A stretch of 64,000 nt of DNA from Microbacterium paraoxydans (lineage in GTDB: Bacteria > Actinomycetota > Actinomycetes > Actinomycetales > Microbacteriaceae), in contig NZ_JAIVLG010000005.1 of assembly GCF_020524545.1 (NCBI RefSeq), positions 62,001 to 126,000 on the forward strand. The letters are read 5' to 3'. The notes beneath the pieces were generated by a model. It had not been told where the DNA came from. It ran no database searches and worked only from the letters and a program-made list of their open reading frames with translations. Made by a program: the position numbers and the translations under genes. Positions within the stretch are counted from its first letter, which is position 1. The number at the start of each line of letters is the position of its first letter. Positions 55,801-64,000 of the stretch are shown one piece after another.

Positions 55801-56241
55801 TCAGGGCCGCCGGGAGAGGCGGATCGCCTCACGGATGCTGGCTCTGGCATCCTTCCGGCGCCCGGCGGCGTCCTGCACCACGCCCAGTCGATACCGCGCA
55901 CGCCAGTCGTCGCCCGCCGCGTCCGCTTCCGCGGCGTATCGCGCGATGAGCGGATCGGCATCGGCACGAGCGATCCGCCCGCTCGGGGTGAGCTCGGTCT
56001 CCACGGGAGGCATCCCGCCTTCTGCATCGAGCAGGCGCCCCAGGCGGTCCGCGCCGAAGCCGAACATCATCTCGCGAACGAGCGCCCAGGCACCGATCGG
56101 GGCCAGAACCAGGAGCGTGATGCCCATCCCGATCGAGATCGGCGTGCCGACCGAGATGAACATCACGGCGAGCCAGATGGCGACCGCGAGATAGACGAGC
56201 AGCGCCACCGCCATCAGCGCGACGCCGATGCGTGACATCAC
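55801..56241 (-). CDS. Membrane protein with C-terminal TPR-like segment
   Basis: A 146-residue protein of unknown function. Two hydrophobic spans (VALMAVALLVYLAVAIWLAVMF and IGMGITLLVLAPIGAWALV) are followed by a soluble ~75-residue part. That part ends in a TPR-like repeat (DDWRARYRLGVVQDAAGRRKDARASIREAIRL). It starts inside the end of dapB (ATGA overlap) and so is co-translated with it. No catalytic motif is seen. Confidence 0.78.
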   Translation of the reverse strand: MMSRIGVALMAVALLVYLAVAIWLAVMFISVGTPISIGMGITLLVLAPIGAWALVREMMFGFGADRLGRLLDAEGGMPPVETELTPSGRIARADADPLIARYAAEADAAGDDWRARYRLGVVQDAAGRRKDARASIREAIRLSRRP

Positions 56242-56978
56242 GAGCGGATGCCGATGTCGATCATGTGCTCGAGTCCGACGATCACACCGCTGGCGTCCCG
56301 TGCGAAGGGAACGGCGATGCGGATGCCCGGGGCGTAGGCGAGCGCGGAGTCCGTGGTGTCATGGGTGAACGTCAGCGACTCCCCTGGTCCGGACAGGATG
56401 ACCTCCTGCTTGGCGACGACACCGGGGCGACGCAGGGAATGAATCGGCACGCTGCCGACCTGCTGCCCTCGGGCGCGTTGATCGGCATGCGGAGCGCTGA
56501 CCGGTCCCTGTTCGGCGCGCGCGGCCGCGATCAGTTCCGCGGTGCGCACGGCCGTGCCGCTGGGCGAATCGATCTTGGTCTCGCGATGCGCCTCGATGAT
56601 CTCGGCAGAGCCGAAGAACGGGGCCGCTGCCGCGGCGAGGGCCGATCCGAGCACCGAACCGAGCGAGAAGTTCGGTATGAAGACCGCACCGGTTCCTGCC
56701 GCCTCGACGAGGGGACGCACCAGCGCGATCCGCTCCGCGGACCAGCCCGAGGTCGCGACGAGCACATTGATCCCGCGCTCGACGGCGGCACGGACGACGT
56801 CGACGCTCACCTGCGGAGTCGATGCATCGATCACGAGGTCCGCACCGTCCAACTCGGAGAGATCGCTCGAGGAGGTCAGTACATGGCTCACCTCGAACCC
56901 CTCGAGCTCGTCGACTACCGCACGGATGATCCGTCCGAGCTTCCCGGTGCCGCCGACGAGTGCTACCTGCGTGGTCAT
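56238..56978 (-). CDS. dapB: 4-hydroxy-tetrahydrodipicolinate reductase
   Basis: A 246-residue reductase of the lysine/DAP pathway, following DapA. The nucleotide loop is VALVGGTGKLGRIIRAV (residues ~5-21), LVIDASTP marks the linker, and the substrate motif IIEAHRETKIDSPSGTA (near 138) keeps the catalytic His and the Lys but has Arg where most DapB proteins have a second His. TAGACT lies 6 nt before the ATG, suggesting a leaderless message. Confidence 0.95.
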   Translation of the reverse strand: MTTQVALVGGTGKLGRIIRAVVDELEGFEVSHVLTSSSDLSELDGADLVIDASTPQVSVDVVRAAVERGINVLVATSGWSAERIALVRPLVEAAGTGAVFIPNFSLGSVLGSALAAAAAPFFGSAEIIEAHRETKIDSPSGTAVRTAELIAAARAEQGPVSAPHADQRARGQQVGSVPIHSLRRPGVVAKQEVILSGPGESLTFTHDTTDSALAYAPGIRIAVPFARDASGVIVGLEHMIDIGIRS

Positions 56979-56984
56979 GCATCC

Positions 56985-56990
56985 AGTCTA
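56985..56990 (-). promoter_or_regulatory. Leaderless -10 box of dapB
   Basis: TAGACT on the minus strand, 6 nt before the ATG at 56978; the same hexamer and spacing as dapF. Confidence 0.6.
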
Positions 56991-56998
56991 TTTCGCGG

Positions 56999-57052
56999 AC
57001 TTCACCCATCCTGCGGGGCGCGCGGGACCTCGGACATCCGGATGGGAGAAGT
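56999..57052 (-). terminator. Long hairpin between histidine phosphatase gene and dapB
   Basis: ACTTC-A-CCCATCC (56999-57011) pairs with GGATGGG-A-GAAGT (57040-57052), 12 bp plus one A/A mismatch, around a GC-rich loop. It begins 9 nt after the phosphatase stop and ends just before the dapB promoter. Confidence 0.5.
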
Positions 57053-57060
57053 GCGCGAAC

Positions 57061-57663
57061 TCACACGAGCAGCGCGTCGGGGATTCCGGTGCGCAGCTCC
57101 ACCGGAAGGTGGCCGGTGTCGTTGTGGGTGAGCAGCGTCCACGGCCGCCCCTGCTTCTGCGCGATCACGGTCAGGCCGCAGTGTGACTGGTTGAGGGTCA
57201 TCCAGCGCCACTCTGGGGCAGCGAGGACCTCGCGGACGAACCAGGAGATCACGAAGTTGTGAGTGATGAGCACCTCGTGAACATCCCCGGTCTTGCGCAC
57301 GAGGAACTCGTTGACGGCATCTGACATCTGCGCACGCCCCGCCTCGATCTCGGCCTCGGTCACCGAGCCGAAGAACGGTTCGAACGCGGACGGCGTATCC
57401 TCGGTCATCCCGGTCGGCACGCAGTCGAAGAGGAGTGCGGTCGGAGCAGGGTCGACGGACGGCAGCCGCGCGGCGATCGCCCGAGCGGTCTCGTTGGCAC
57501 GCAAGAGCGGGGAATGCCACACGGCATCGAGCGGGAGACCGGACAACCGGTCGGCGATCAGCTCCGCCTGACGCTGCCCCCGTGGGGAGAGGGGGCCATC
57601 GGCGAGACCATGTTCTGCGTCCTGATGTTCACCGTGTCTAACCAGATATATGTAGTGCGTCAC
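57061..57663 (-). CDS. Histidine phosphatase superfamily protein
   Basis: A 200-residue phosphoglycerate-mutase-like phosphatase. The catalytic His is in IYLVRHGEHQDAE (residues 4-16), SPLLRANETARAIA supplies the phosphate-binding Arg, and the second His lies in EVLITHNFVISWFV near residue 135. These proteins act on small phosphorylated metabolites; the substrate is unknown. The start codon is GTG without a clear ribosome site. Confidence 0.87.
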   Translation of the reverse strand: MTHYIYLVRHGEHQDAEHGLADGPLSPRGQRQAELIADRLSGLPLDAVWHSPLLRANETARAIAARLPSVDPAPTALLFDCVPTGMTEDTPSAFEPFFGSVTEAEIEAGRAQMSDAVNEFLVRKTGDVHEVLITHNFVISWFVREVLAAPEWRWMTLNQSHCGLTVIAQKQGRPWTLLTHNDTGHLPVELRTGIPDALLV

Positions 57664-57731
57664 AACTCGCTCGCTTCATTGCCAGCATCCGCCGGGCGTT
57701 CATTCCACCCTACGTCAACGGCGGACGATCC

Positions 57732-58760
57732 TCAGTTGCCGGCGCGGGTGAGCTCGGCGAGGTGGCTCCGCGACAGCGAGACACCGGCGCCCTGCATGAG
57801 CTCATCGACATGATCCGTCGCGAACGCGTTCACGATCGGCGCGGCGATCGTGCGCTGCGCCAGAAGCCAGGCGATCGACACCGCCGCCACGGGAACCCCG
57901 AGCTCCTCCGAGACCTGATCGAGCGCACGCAGGACCTTGATACCACGCCGATTCAGCTGCCCGCGCAGCTGCTCACCGCGTACACCGCGCGACGTGAGCG
58001 CTTTGCTGCGATGCCGGCCGGAAAGGAATCCGTGCTCGAGCGCGTGCGAAGGCGTCACTGCCAGGTTCTGCGCACCGGCCACGAGGCGAAGGTCGCCTTC
58101 GAACGGCTGACGCCGGACGAGATTGTACGGCGCATCGATGACCTGCACCCGTGGGTACCCTGCCGAAGCCAGGATGCGCGCCTCCACCAGCCGCTCCGGC
58201 GCGAGCCCGTAGGCCCCGAGCGCCCCGACCTTACCTGCGTCCGAAAGCCACTCGACGGTCGCCAGGGTGTCTTCGAGGTTCGTCGTCGCGTCGAGTGTGG
58301 CGTCGAGGTAGAGGACGTCGATCCGCTCGACCCCGAGCCTGGTGAGCGAGCCCTCGACCGCACGCACGAGGTTGACGGATCCGAGCCCCGGGTTGTCGGC
58401 ATGAGCGCCGACGCGCACACTCAGCACCGCCCGCTCGCTCTGACCGCGCGAACGCAGCCACTGGCCGATGATGTGTTCGCTGCGACCGCCGGAGAATCCG
58501 TCCGCGGTGTGGATCGCGTTGCCGCCGAACTCCACGTAGCGATCGAGGATGCCGTGGCTGGTCTCGAGATCGACGTTCCAGCCGAACTCCGCAGCGCCGA
58601 GCATCAGGGGGAAGGTCTCGAAGCCGGTCTCACCGAGCGGAACGCGGATGGACTCCCCTATTCCAGGACCGACGATGGGGATGGGCGCTGACGGATGCTC
58701 GGCTACGGCCGCGTGGTCGCGTTCCGCTGACGCTCCTGCGCCTACGCCGAACAACCGCAT
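57732..58760 (-). CDS. Aldo/keto-reductase-like protein with degenerate active site
   Basis: A 342-residue protein with an AKR TIM-barrel look: LMLGAAEFGWNVDLETSHGILD, NAIHTADGFSGGRSEHIIGQWL, SLTRLGVERIDVLYLDA and KVGALGAYGLAPERLVEA. In ordinary AKRs the tetrad is Asp-Tyr-Lys-His. Here the Asp (TAD) is kept, but the Tyr position reads Phe (DGFS), the Lys position reads Arg (SVRVG for aTKvG), and the His after the beta4 strand is replaced (LYLDATLDA). It may bind NADP without normal reductase activity. About 40 N-terminal residues precede the barrel. It is transcribed alone. Confidence 0.8.
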   Translation of the reverse strand: MRLFGVGAGASAERDHAAVAEHPSAPIPIVGPGIGESIRVPLGETGFETFPLMLGAAEFGWNVDLETSHGILDRYVEFGGNAIHTADGFSGGRSEHIIGQWLRSRGQSERAVLSVRVGAHADNPGLGSVNLVRAVEGSLTRLGVERIDVLYLDATLDATTNLEDTLATVEWLSDAGKVGALGAYGLAPERLVEARILASAGYPRVQVIDAPYNLVRRQPFEGDLRLVAGAQNLAVTPSHALEHGFLSGRHRSKALTSRGVRGEQLRGQLNRRGIKVLRALDQVSEELGVPVAAVSIAWLLAQRTIAAPIVNAFATDHVDELMQGAGVSLSRSHLAELTRAGN

Positions 58761-58927
58761 ACTCTCTCACCCCCGCGTCGATCGGTGCGTCCCGACCTGC
58801 GTACCTGCTGGATCTGCACCCCCCGGTGCGTACTTCCGAGGGTAGGCGAATTCACACAACGTCCTGACCAATCCGGGGAACGTCGGGGAAACACGCGATA
58901 ACGATTTGGTCACACCGGAGAAGAGAG

Positions 58928-58960
58928 AACCCGGGCCGTCCAGTGCGGACGGCCCGGGTT
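58928..58960 (-). terminator. Terminator of pnp
   Basis: AACCCGGGCCGTCC (58928-58941) and GGACGGCCCGGGTT (58947-58960) form a perfect 14-bp stem with a 5-nt loop, 17 nt after the pnp stop. The following tract is CTCTCTTCTCC rather than poly-U. Confidence 0.8.
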
Positions 58961-58977
58961 CCTGTTCGAGCTCTGGC

Positions 58978-61254
58978 TTACTCGGCGGCAGCCGCCTCGG
59001 CAGGAGCTGCCTCGGCAGCCGGCGCCTCGTCGAGCACGGGCTCGAGGGACAGCTTGCCGCGGTCGTCGATCTTCGTGATCCTGACGAGGATCTTCTGGCC
59101 GACCGACAGCACGTCGTCGACGTTCTCGACGCGCTTGCCACCGGCGAGCTTGCGCACCTCGGTGACGTGCAGGAGTCCGTCCTTACCGGGCAGCAGCGAG
59201 ATGAAGGCGCCGAACGTGGCGATCTTCACAACGGTGCCGAGGAACTGCTCGCCGACCTCGGGGTTGGTCGGGTTGGCGATCGCGTTCACCTGGGCGCGGG
59301 CGGCCTCGGCCGAGGGGCCGTCGGTCGCGCCGATGTAGACGGTGCCGTCCTCCTCGATGGAGATCTGCGCGCCGGTCTCGTCCTGGATCGCGTTGATCGT
59401 CTTGCCCTTCGGGCCGATCAGCTCGCCGATCTTGTCGACCGGGATCTGCACGCTGATGACGCGCGGCGCGGTCGGCGCCATCTCGTCGGGAGTGTCGATC
59501 GCGGCGTTGAGCACGTTGAGGATCGTCAGGCGCGCATCGCGGGCCTGCGTCAGCGCGCCGGCGAGCACCGACGACGGAATGCCGTCGAGCTTCGTGTCAA
59601 GCTGGATGGCCGTGACGAACTCGCTGGTGCCGGCGACCTTGAAGTCCATGTCGCCGAGTGCGTCCTCCGCGCCGAGGATGTCGGTGAGCGCCGCGTAGCG
59701 CGTCTCGCCGTCGACCTCGTCGGAGACCAGACCCATCGCTATGCCGGCGACCGGCGCGCGCAGCGGCACACCCGCGTTCAGCAGCGACAGCGTCGATGCA
59801 CAGACGGAGCCCATCGACGTCGAACCGTTGGAGCCGAGAGCCTCGGACACCTGACGGATTGCGTAAGGGAACTCCTCGCGGCTCGGCAGCACCGGCACGA
59901 GGGCGCGCTCGGCGAGGAAGCCGTGCCCGATCTCGCGACGCTTCGGCGAGCCGACTCGACCGGTCTCACCGGTCGAGTAGGGCGGGAAGTTGTAGTGGTG
60001 CATGTAGCGCTTGCTCGTCGTGGGCGACAGCGAATCGATCTGCTGCTCCATCTTGAGCATGTTCAGCGTGGTGACACCCATGATCTGGGTCTCGCCGCGC
60101 TGGAAGATCGCGGAACCGTGCACGCGAGGGATGACCTGCACCTCGGCATCGAGCGGGCGGATGTCCGCCAGACCACGGCCGTCGATGCGAGCGCCCTCGG
60201 TGAGGATGCGTCCGCGGACGATCTTCTTCGTGACGGACTTGTACGCGGCGGAGAACTCCAGCGGAGCCGCGGCCGGCAGCGAGCCCGCCTCGGTCGCCTC
60301 GATGAGCTCGGCCTTGACACGGTCCTTGATCGCGTCGTCAGCGGTCTGGCGCTCGACCTTGTCGGCGATCTGGTAGACATCGCTGAGCTCGGCGAACACG
60401 CGCTCGGAGACGAAGTCGTAGACCTCGTCGCTGTACGCGGGGAAGACCGGGTAGACACCAGGCTCCTTCGACGCGGTGGCGGCAAGCTCGGCCTGAGCCT
60501 TCACCAGCTGGGCGATGAAGGGCTTCGACGCCTCGAGCCCCTGGGCCACGATCTCCTCGTTCGGCTTCGTGGCGCCGGCCTTGATCAGGTTCCAGCTGTC
60601 CTCAGTGGCCTCGGCCTCGACCATCATGATGGCGACGTCTTCCGTGCCATCGGCCTTGGTGACCACACGACCGGCGACGATCAGGTCGAACACGGCCTCC
60701 GACACCTGCTCGGCGGTCGGGAACGCGACCCACTGGTCCGCGTGCTCGCCGTGACCGGGGATGAACGCGAGGCGCACACCGGCAACGGGGCCCGAGAACG
60801 GCAGACCCGAGATCTGCGTCGATGCCGATGCCGCGTTGATCGCGAGGGCGTCGTAGAACTCGCCGGGCGCGATCGAGAGCACGGTGATGACGATCTGGAC
60901 CTCGTTGCGCAGGCCGTCGACGAACGACGGACGAAGAGGACGGTCGATCAGACGGCACACGAGGATCGCCTCGGTGGAGGGGCGACCCTCACGACGGAAG
61001 AACGAGCCGGGGATCTTGCCTGCAGCGTAGGAACGCTCCTCGACATCGACCGTCAGCGGGAAGAAGTCGAAGCCCTCGCGCGGGTGCTTGCCTGCGCTGG
61101 TGGCCGAGAGGAGCATGGTCTCGCCGTCGAGATACGCGGCGACTGCGCCCTGAGCCTGCTGCGCGAGGCGGCCGGTCTCGAAGCGGATGGTGCGGGTGCC
61201 GAAGCGGCCGTTGTCGAGAACGGCCTCGGTGGCGGTGATTTCAGGACCTTCCAA
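58978..61254 (-). CDS. pnp: Polyribonucleotide nucleotidyltransferase (PNPase)
   Basis: A 758-residue 3' to 5' phosphorolytic exoribonuclease. Two RNase PH domains are seen ([31 protein letters not shown] in the first; [16 protein letters not shown] and [13 protein letters not shown] in the second), then a KH domain ([20 protein letters not shown] near 610) and an S1 domain ([28 protein letters not shown] near 685). An Ala/Glu-rich tail closes it. It starts with TTG, preceded by AAGGAGAG at 6 nt. rpsO is not directly upstream, unlike in many bacteria. Confidence 0.97.
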   Translation of the reverse strand: MEGPEITATEAVLDNGRFGTRTIRFETGRLAQQAQGAVAAYLDGETMLLSATSAGKHPREGFDFFPLTVDVEERSYAAGKIPGSFFRREGRPSTEAILVCRLIDRPLRPSFVDGLRNEVQIVITVLSIAPGEFYDALAINAASASTQISGLPFSGPVAGVRLAFIPGHGEHADQWVAFPTAEQVSEAVFDLIVAGRVVTKADGTEDVAIMMVEAEATEDSWNLIKAGATKPNEEIVAQGLEASKPFIAQLVKAQAELAATASKEPGVYPVFPAYSDEVYDFVSERVFAELSDVYQIADKVERQTADDAIKDRVKAELIEATEAGSLPAAAPLEFSAAYKSVTKKIVRGRILTEGARIDGRGLADIRPLDAEVQVIPRVHGSAIFQRGETQIMGVTTLNMLKMEQQIDSLSPTTSKRYMHHYNFPPYSTGETGRVGSPKRREIGHGFLAERALVPVLPSREEFPYAIRQVSEALGSNGSTSMGSVCASTLSLLNAGVPLRAPVAGIAMGLVSDEVDGETRYAALTDILGAEDALGDMDFKVAGTSEFVTAIQLDTKLDGIPSSVLAGALTQARDARLTILNVLNAAIDTPDEMAPTAPRVISVQIPVDKIGELIGPKGKTINAIQDETGAQISIEEDGTVYIGATDGPSAEAARAQVNAIANPTNPEVGEQFLGTVVKIATFGAFISLLPGKDGLLHVTEVRKLAGGKRVENVDDVLSVGQKILVRITKIDDRGKLSLEPVLDEAPAAEAAPAEAAAAE

Positions 61255-61614
61255 GAGGTCTCTCCTTCTTTGTTTAGACTCGCGAGTCCGTGTGACGCGC
61301 GAGCATGTTCAAAGGAGCGGAACGGAAGGGTTCGGGCGCGCGGGCACTCCCGCGAATCTCGCCTGCGCTGGCCACCAGTAGAAAGCCACCCGACACCCGC
61401 CGAGGAACCCACCACAGGGGACCAGCTTCACCGCCGATCGCTCCATGAGTCGATATGAAGTTGTGCAGTCGACACTCGTCGATCTCGTCCACCCTACCAG
61501 CGCACGCCCCGGATCCCGGCGTTGCGACGCCCTTCGCGGATCAGACATGTGACCGTCAGGTGCTGTTCATCCCCAGGATCCCCCGACGCGATGAGGATCG
61601 GCTCTGCTGAGACC
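61255..61614. other. 360-nt non-coding region between divergent pnp and UDP-glucose dehydrogenase genes
   Basis: No credible gene is seen. It must contain the pnp promoter and leader and the promoter of the plus-strand gene. The one clear element is a perfect 12-bp palindrome GACTCGCGAGTC at 61277-61288, 23 nt upstream of the pnp start, which would form a small hairpin in the pnp leader and could be an RNase or autoregulation site (inference). Confidence 0.5.
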
Positions 61615-62925
61615 ATGCGCATGTCAGTAATCGGCTGCGGCTACCTCGGTGCCGTGCATGCCGCCGCCATGGCCTCCCTCGGACACGAGGTGATCGGCAT
61701 CGACGTCGACGTGGCCAAGATCGCCGCCCTCACCGCGGGAGCGCCGCCGTTCTTCGAACCTCGCCTCCCGGAGATGCTCTCCGAAGGACTGGCATCCGGC
61801 CGGTTGCGATTCAGCAGCCGAATGGCGGACGCCGCGGGCGCGACGGTCCACTTCCTCGCCGTCGGGACTCCTCAGGTCTCCGGGGGCCACGCCGCGGACC
61901 TCCGCTTCGTCGAGGAGGCGGTCGAGGCCTTGCTGCCCCACCTCGGCCCCGGGGACATCGTCGCAGGCAAGTCCACCGTGCCCGTCGGTACCGCCGGACG
62001 GCTGGGACCTCGCATCGCCGCAGTGGGAGCGACCCTGGTCTGGAACCCCGAGTTCCTGCGCGAAGGCTGGGCGGTCCACGACACACTGGCACCGGACCGT
62101 CTCGTGGTCGGGGCGGATTCGGACGACGATGGCACGCGCGCCGTCGCCGTTCTGCGCGAGGCGTACGCGGAGGCCGTCGACGCCGGAAGCCCCTTCCTGG
62201 TGACCGACCTCGCCACCGCCGAATTGGTCAAGGGCGCGGCGAACGCCTTCCTCGCCACCAAGATCTCGTTCATCAACGCGATGGCGGAGATAGCGGAGGC
62301 CTCCGGGGCGGACATCACGCTGCTCGCCGATGCTCTCGGCCTCGACGGGCGTATCGGGCGACGCTACCTCGGCGCGGGTATCGGCTTCGGTGGCGGCTGC
62401 CTGCCGAAGGACATCCGCGCCTTCGCCGCGCGGGCGGACGAGCTCGGACGTGGCGAAGCGGTCGGCTTCCTGCGCGAAGTGGACATGATCAACCTGCGAC
62501 GTCGCGACCGTGCCGTGCGCCTGGTGGTCGACGCGCTCGACGGCCTCGTGTTCGGTCGCCGGATCGCGGTCCTCGGAGCGGCGTTCAAGCCGTTCAGCGA
62601 CGACATCCGGGACTCCCCCGCTCTCGACGTCGCCGTTCGCCTGCGGGGGCTGGGCGCAGACGTCATCGTGACCGATCCTGCGGCGATCGACAACGCCGTC
62701 GCCGCGCACCCGCAACTCGGATACGCCCGCGAGCGCGACGACGCGTTGCGCGACGCCGATGCTGTGGTCATCGTGACCGAGTGGGACGAGTACCGGCGCG
62801 AGTTGTCGCCGGAGCACGCCGGCGGCCTGGTCCGCGGACGGATCGTCGTCGACGGGCGCAACTGCCTCGACGCGGAGGCGTGGCGTGCTGCCGGTTGGCA
62901 GTACCACGGCATGGGTCGGCGCTGA
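61615..62925 (+). CDS. UDP-glucose/GDP-mannose dehydrogenase family protein
   Basis: A 436-residue NAD-dependent dehydrogenase that oxidises a nucleotide sugar twice to its uronic acid. The NAD loop is SVIGCGYLGAVHAAAMASLG (residues ~3-22), and WNPEFLREGWAVHDTLAPDR, LATAELVKGAANAFLATKISFIN and the catalytic Cys in GFGGGCLPKDIRAF (near 262) are present. UDP-glucose 6-dehydrogenase is the most likely activity. ATG 61615 is chosen, with ATG 61621 as a close alternative; neither has a strong ribosome site. Its convergent neighbour carries a glycosyltransferase domain, so surface polysaccharide is a likely context. Confidence 0.9.
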   Translation: MRMSVIGCGYLGAVHAAAMASLGHEVIGIDVDVAKIAALTAGAPPFFEPRLPEMLSEGLASGRLRFSSRMADAAGATVHFLAVGTPQVSGGHAADLRFVEEAVEALLPHLGPGDIVAGKSTVPVGTAGRLGPRIAAVGATLVWNPEFLREGWAVHDTLAPDRLVVGADSDDDGTRAVAVLREAYAEAVDAGSPFLVTDLATAELVKGAANAFLATKISFINAMAEIAEASGADITLLADALGLDGRIGRRYLGAGIGFGGGCLPKDIRAFAARADELGRGEAVGFLREVDMINLRRRDRAVRLVVDALDGLVFGRRIAVLGAAFKPFSDDIRDSPALDVAVRLRGLGADVIVTDPAAIDNAVAAHPQLGYARERDDALRDADAVVIVTEWDEYRRELSPEHAGGLVRGRIVVDGRNCLDAEAWRAAGWQYHGMGRR

Positions 62926-62943
62926 CCCCTCGACCGGGTCGCC

Positions 62944-64000
62944 TCAGCCGACGAACGCGGGGCGGTCTGCGGCCGATCCTCCGAGGTGGACGTAGTCGTC
63001 GTGCTTCGCAATCCGCCCGTCCCCCGCCACACGTCCGTGCAGACGACGCCAGACCCAGGGCAGCGCGTGACGCCGCCACCACGCCCCCATGCGGAGGGGC
63101 TCGTGTTCGTGCAGCGCCGCGTCGAGCGTTCCGAGCGCGTCGGCGTCCGGCACGCCGAGGAGCTCGCCCGCCCGATAGGCGAGGAAGCGGTGTCCCCGGC
63201 TGCTGAGATGCACCAGGTCCTCTCCCCAGTTCGGGTGCTCGGCCAGCTCCGGGTGCAGATCCGTGTCGATCAGCATGGCTCCGGTCCGGGTCGCGATCCC
63301 GGTCAGCGCCGTCGCGAAGGCCGAGAACCTCCGGGTGTAGATCCATGCCGCACGGCGACCGGGCAGGAACGGTGTCACGAGAAGCACATCGGCGCCGATC
63401 CCGCGCAAGCGTCGCACCGCGATCTCGAGCTCTGCGGCGAGCGTCGCGACGTCGACTCGGCCCTTCACGAGGTCGTTGGCTCCGATCAGGATCGACACGA
63501 GATCGGGACGAAGTTCCAGCGCCCTGGTCAGCTGGACCCCGGAGAGGTCACGCACGCGCTGGGAACGGAGGGCGAGGTTCGCATAGTGCAGATCCCCACG
63601 GGCAGCGAGAAGCATGGCGAGGCGATCGGCCCAGCCGCGCAGAGTCCCGTCGGGCGCCGGATCGCACAGCCCTTCCGTGAGTGAGTCGCCGAGCGCGACG
63701 TAGCGGTGCCACTTCTGCACTACGACCGGCGCAGGAGGATCCGGGCGCACGCGCCTCCGCGCGCGGGTGCCGGAATCCGCCCGGTGCAGCGTCTGCGCCT
63801 CGTCGAAGTGCTCGAGGAGTCGGTCGCACACGCTGGTCCAGCTGCGGCTCTGCACGGCGTCTCGCCCTGCTTCCCCGAAGGCCAGGCGCTTGCGGGTGTC
63901 GCCGGCGAGATCGGCCACTCGCCCCCGGAGATCTGCGAGGTCTCCCGGACGGTACAGCCACCCGTCGATGCCCATGCGCACCAGATCCAGGGGACCGCCA
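62944..64000 (-). CDS. Glycosyltransferase (GT4-like) fused to SGNH hydrolase, 5' truncated by window edge
   Basis: The frame is open to the window end, so the N-terminus is missing. The first ~60 visible residues (GPLDLVRMGIDGWLYRPGDL, then AFGEAGRDAVQSRSWTSVCDRLLEHF) match the C-terminal end of a GT4 glycosyltransferase. After a basic linker (TRARRRVRPDPPAP), an SGNH/GDSL hydrolase begins: YVALGDSLTEG (block I Ser), VSILIGANDLV (Gly/Asn block), and DLVHLSSRGHRFLAY (Asp-x2-His). No stop separates the parts, so one protein likely both adds a sugar and edits acyl groups on it (inference). A hydrophilic ~80-residue tail ends the protein. Confidence 0.82.
   Translation of the reverse strand, partial: GGPLDLVRMGIDGWLYRPGDLADLRGRVADLAGDTRKRLAFGEAGRDAVQSRSWTSVCDRLLEHFDEAQTLHRADSGTRARRRVRPDPPAPVVVQKWHRYVALGDSLTEGLCDPAPDGTLRGWADRLAMLLAARGDLHYANLALRSQRVRDLSGVQLTRALELRPDLVSILIGANDLVKGRVDVATLAAELEIAVRRLRGIGADVLLVTPFLPGRRAAWIYTRRFSAFATALTGIATRTGAMLIDTDLHPELAEHPNWGEDLVHLSSRGHRFLAYRAGELLGVPDADALGTLDAALHEHEPLRMGAWWRRHALPWVWRRLHGRVAGDGRIAKHDDYVHLGGSAADRPAFVG

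Noticed and set aside
58906-61458. Very long open frame (850 codons) opposite pnp
   Set aside because: Mirror frame of a highly GC-biased gene: its protein is rich in Arg, Asp, Gly and His repeats with no domain, while the minus strand encodes a complete PNPase.

Overview
The window is a gene-dense stretch of a high-GC Gram-positive (actinobacterial) chromosome. Codon third positions are strongly G/C, GTG and TTG starts are common, lipoprotein and LAxTG signals are present, and the tmRNA tag ends in ALAA. The gene order ftsK-pgsA-pncC-clgR-DUF3046-recA-recX-miaB-miaA-dapF-hflX, together with thyA-folA, dapA-rnj, dapB and pnp nearby, is the classic actinobacterial block also seen in mycobacteria. 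Overall content resembles Microbacteriaceae, probably a Microbacterium-like organism; that genus-level guess is inference from memory, not from a search. No insertion sequence, prophage, integrase or CRISPR array was seen.

Region 1 (1-11.9 kb) is accessory metabolism. It starts with the C-terminal part of a D-lactate-dehydrogenase-like FAD/Fe-S protein. A six-gene minus-strand sugar operon follows: lipoprotein solute-binding protein, two ABC permeases, ROK kinase, M81 metallopeptidase and GH29 alpha-L-fucosidase. A divergent ROK repressor and a second GH29 enzyme complete the locus. The intergenic region between transporter and repressor holds three stacked inverted repeats. One of them (ACATC-C-GATGT core) recurs directly in front of the second fucosidase, which suggests a common regulon.

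Region 2 (11.9-29.2 kb) holds branched-chain amino acid synthesis (ilvD-ilvB-ilvN-ilvC), trehalose synthesis (otsA-otsB), an MFS exporter, a PLP aminotransferase, a 3-oxoacid CoA-transferase/thiolase operon with a divergent IclR regulator, a MarR-MFS pair, and a sortase-anchored surface protein.

Region 3 (29.4-64 kb) is mostly core: tRNA-Lys(CTT), an IMPase/HisN-type phosphatase, a CtpE-like P-type ATPase, tmRNA, HflX, an RsmC-like methyltransferase, lysine/DAP genes (dapF, dapA, dapB), tRNA modification (miaB, miaA), recombination (recA, recX), cell division (ftsK), RNA decay (rnj, pnp), folate/thymidylate genes (thyA, folA), a small redox cluster (thioredoxin-like, DUF4395, OsmC), and at the end a UDP-glucose-dehydrogenase-family gene beside a glycosyltransferase-SGNH hydrolase fusion that runs off the window.

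Notable features beyond gene content are: at least 14 transcription units with a TANNNT box exactly 6 or 7 nt before the start codon, implying leaderless mRNAs; an in-frame amber codon in a RibD/DHFR-like gene; an aldo/keto-reductase-like protein lacking most of its catalytic tetrad; and the fucosidase/M81 peptidase/ABC operon as a candidate undescribed glycoconjugate-use system.
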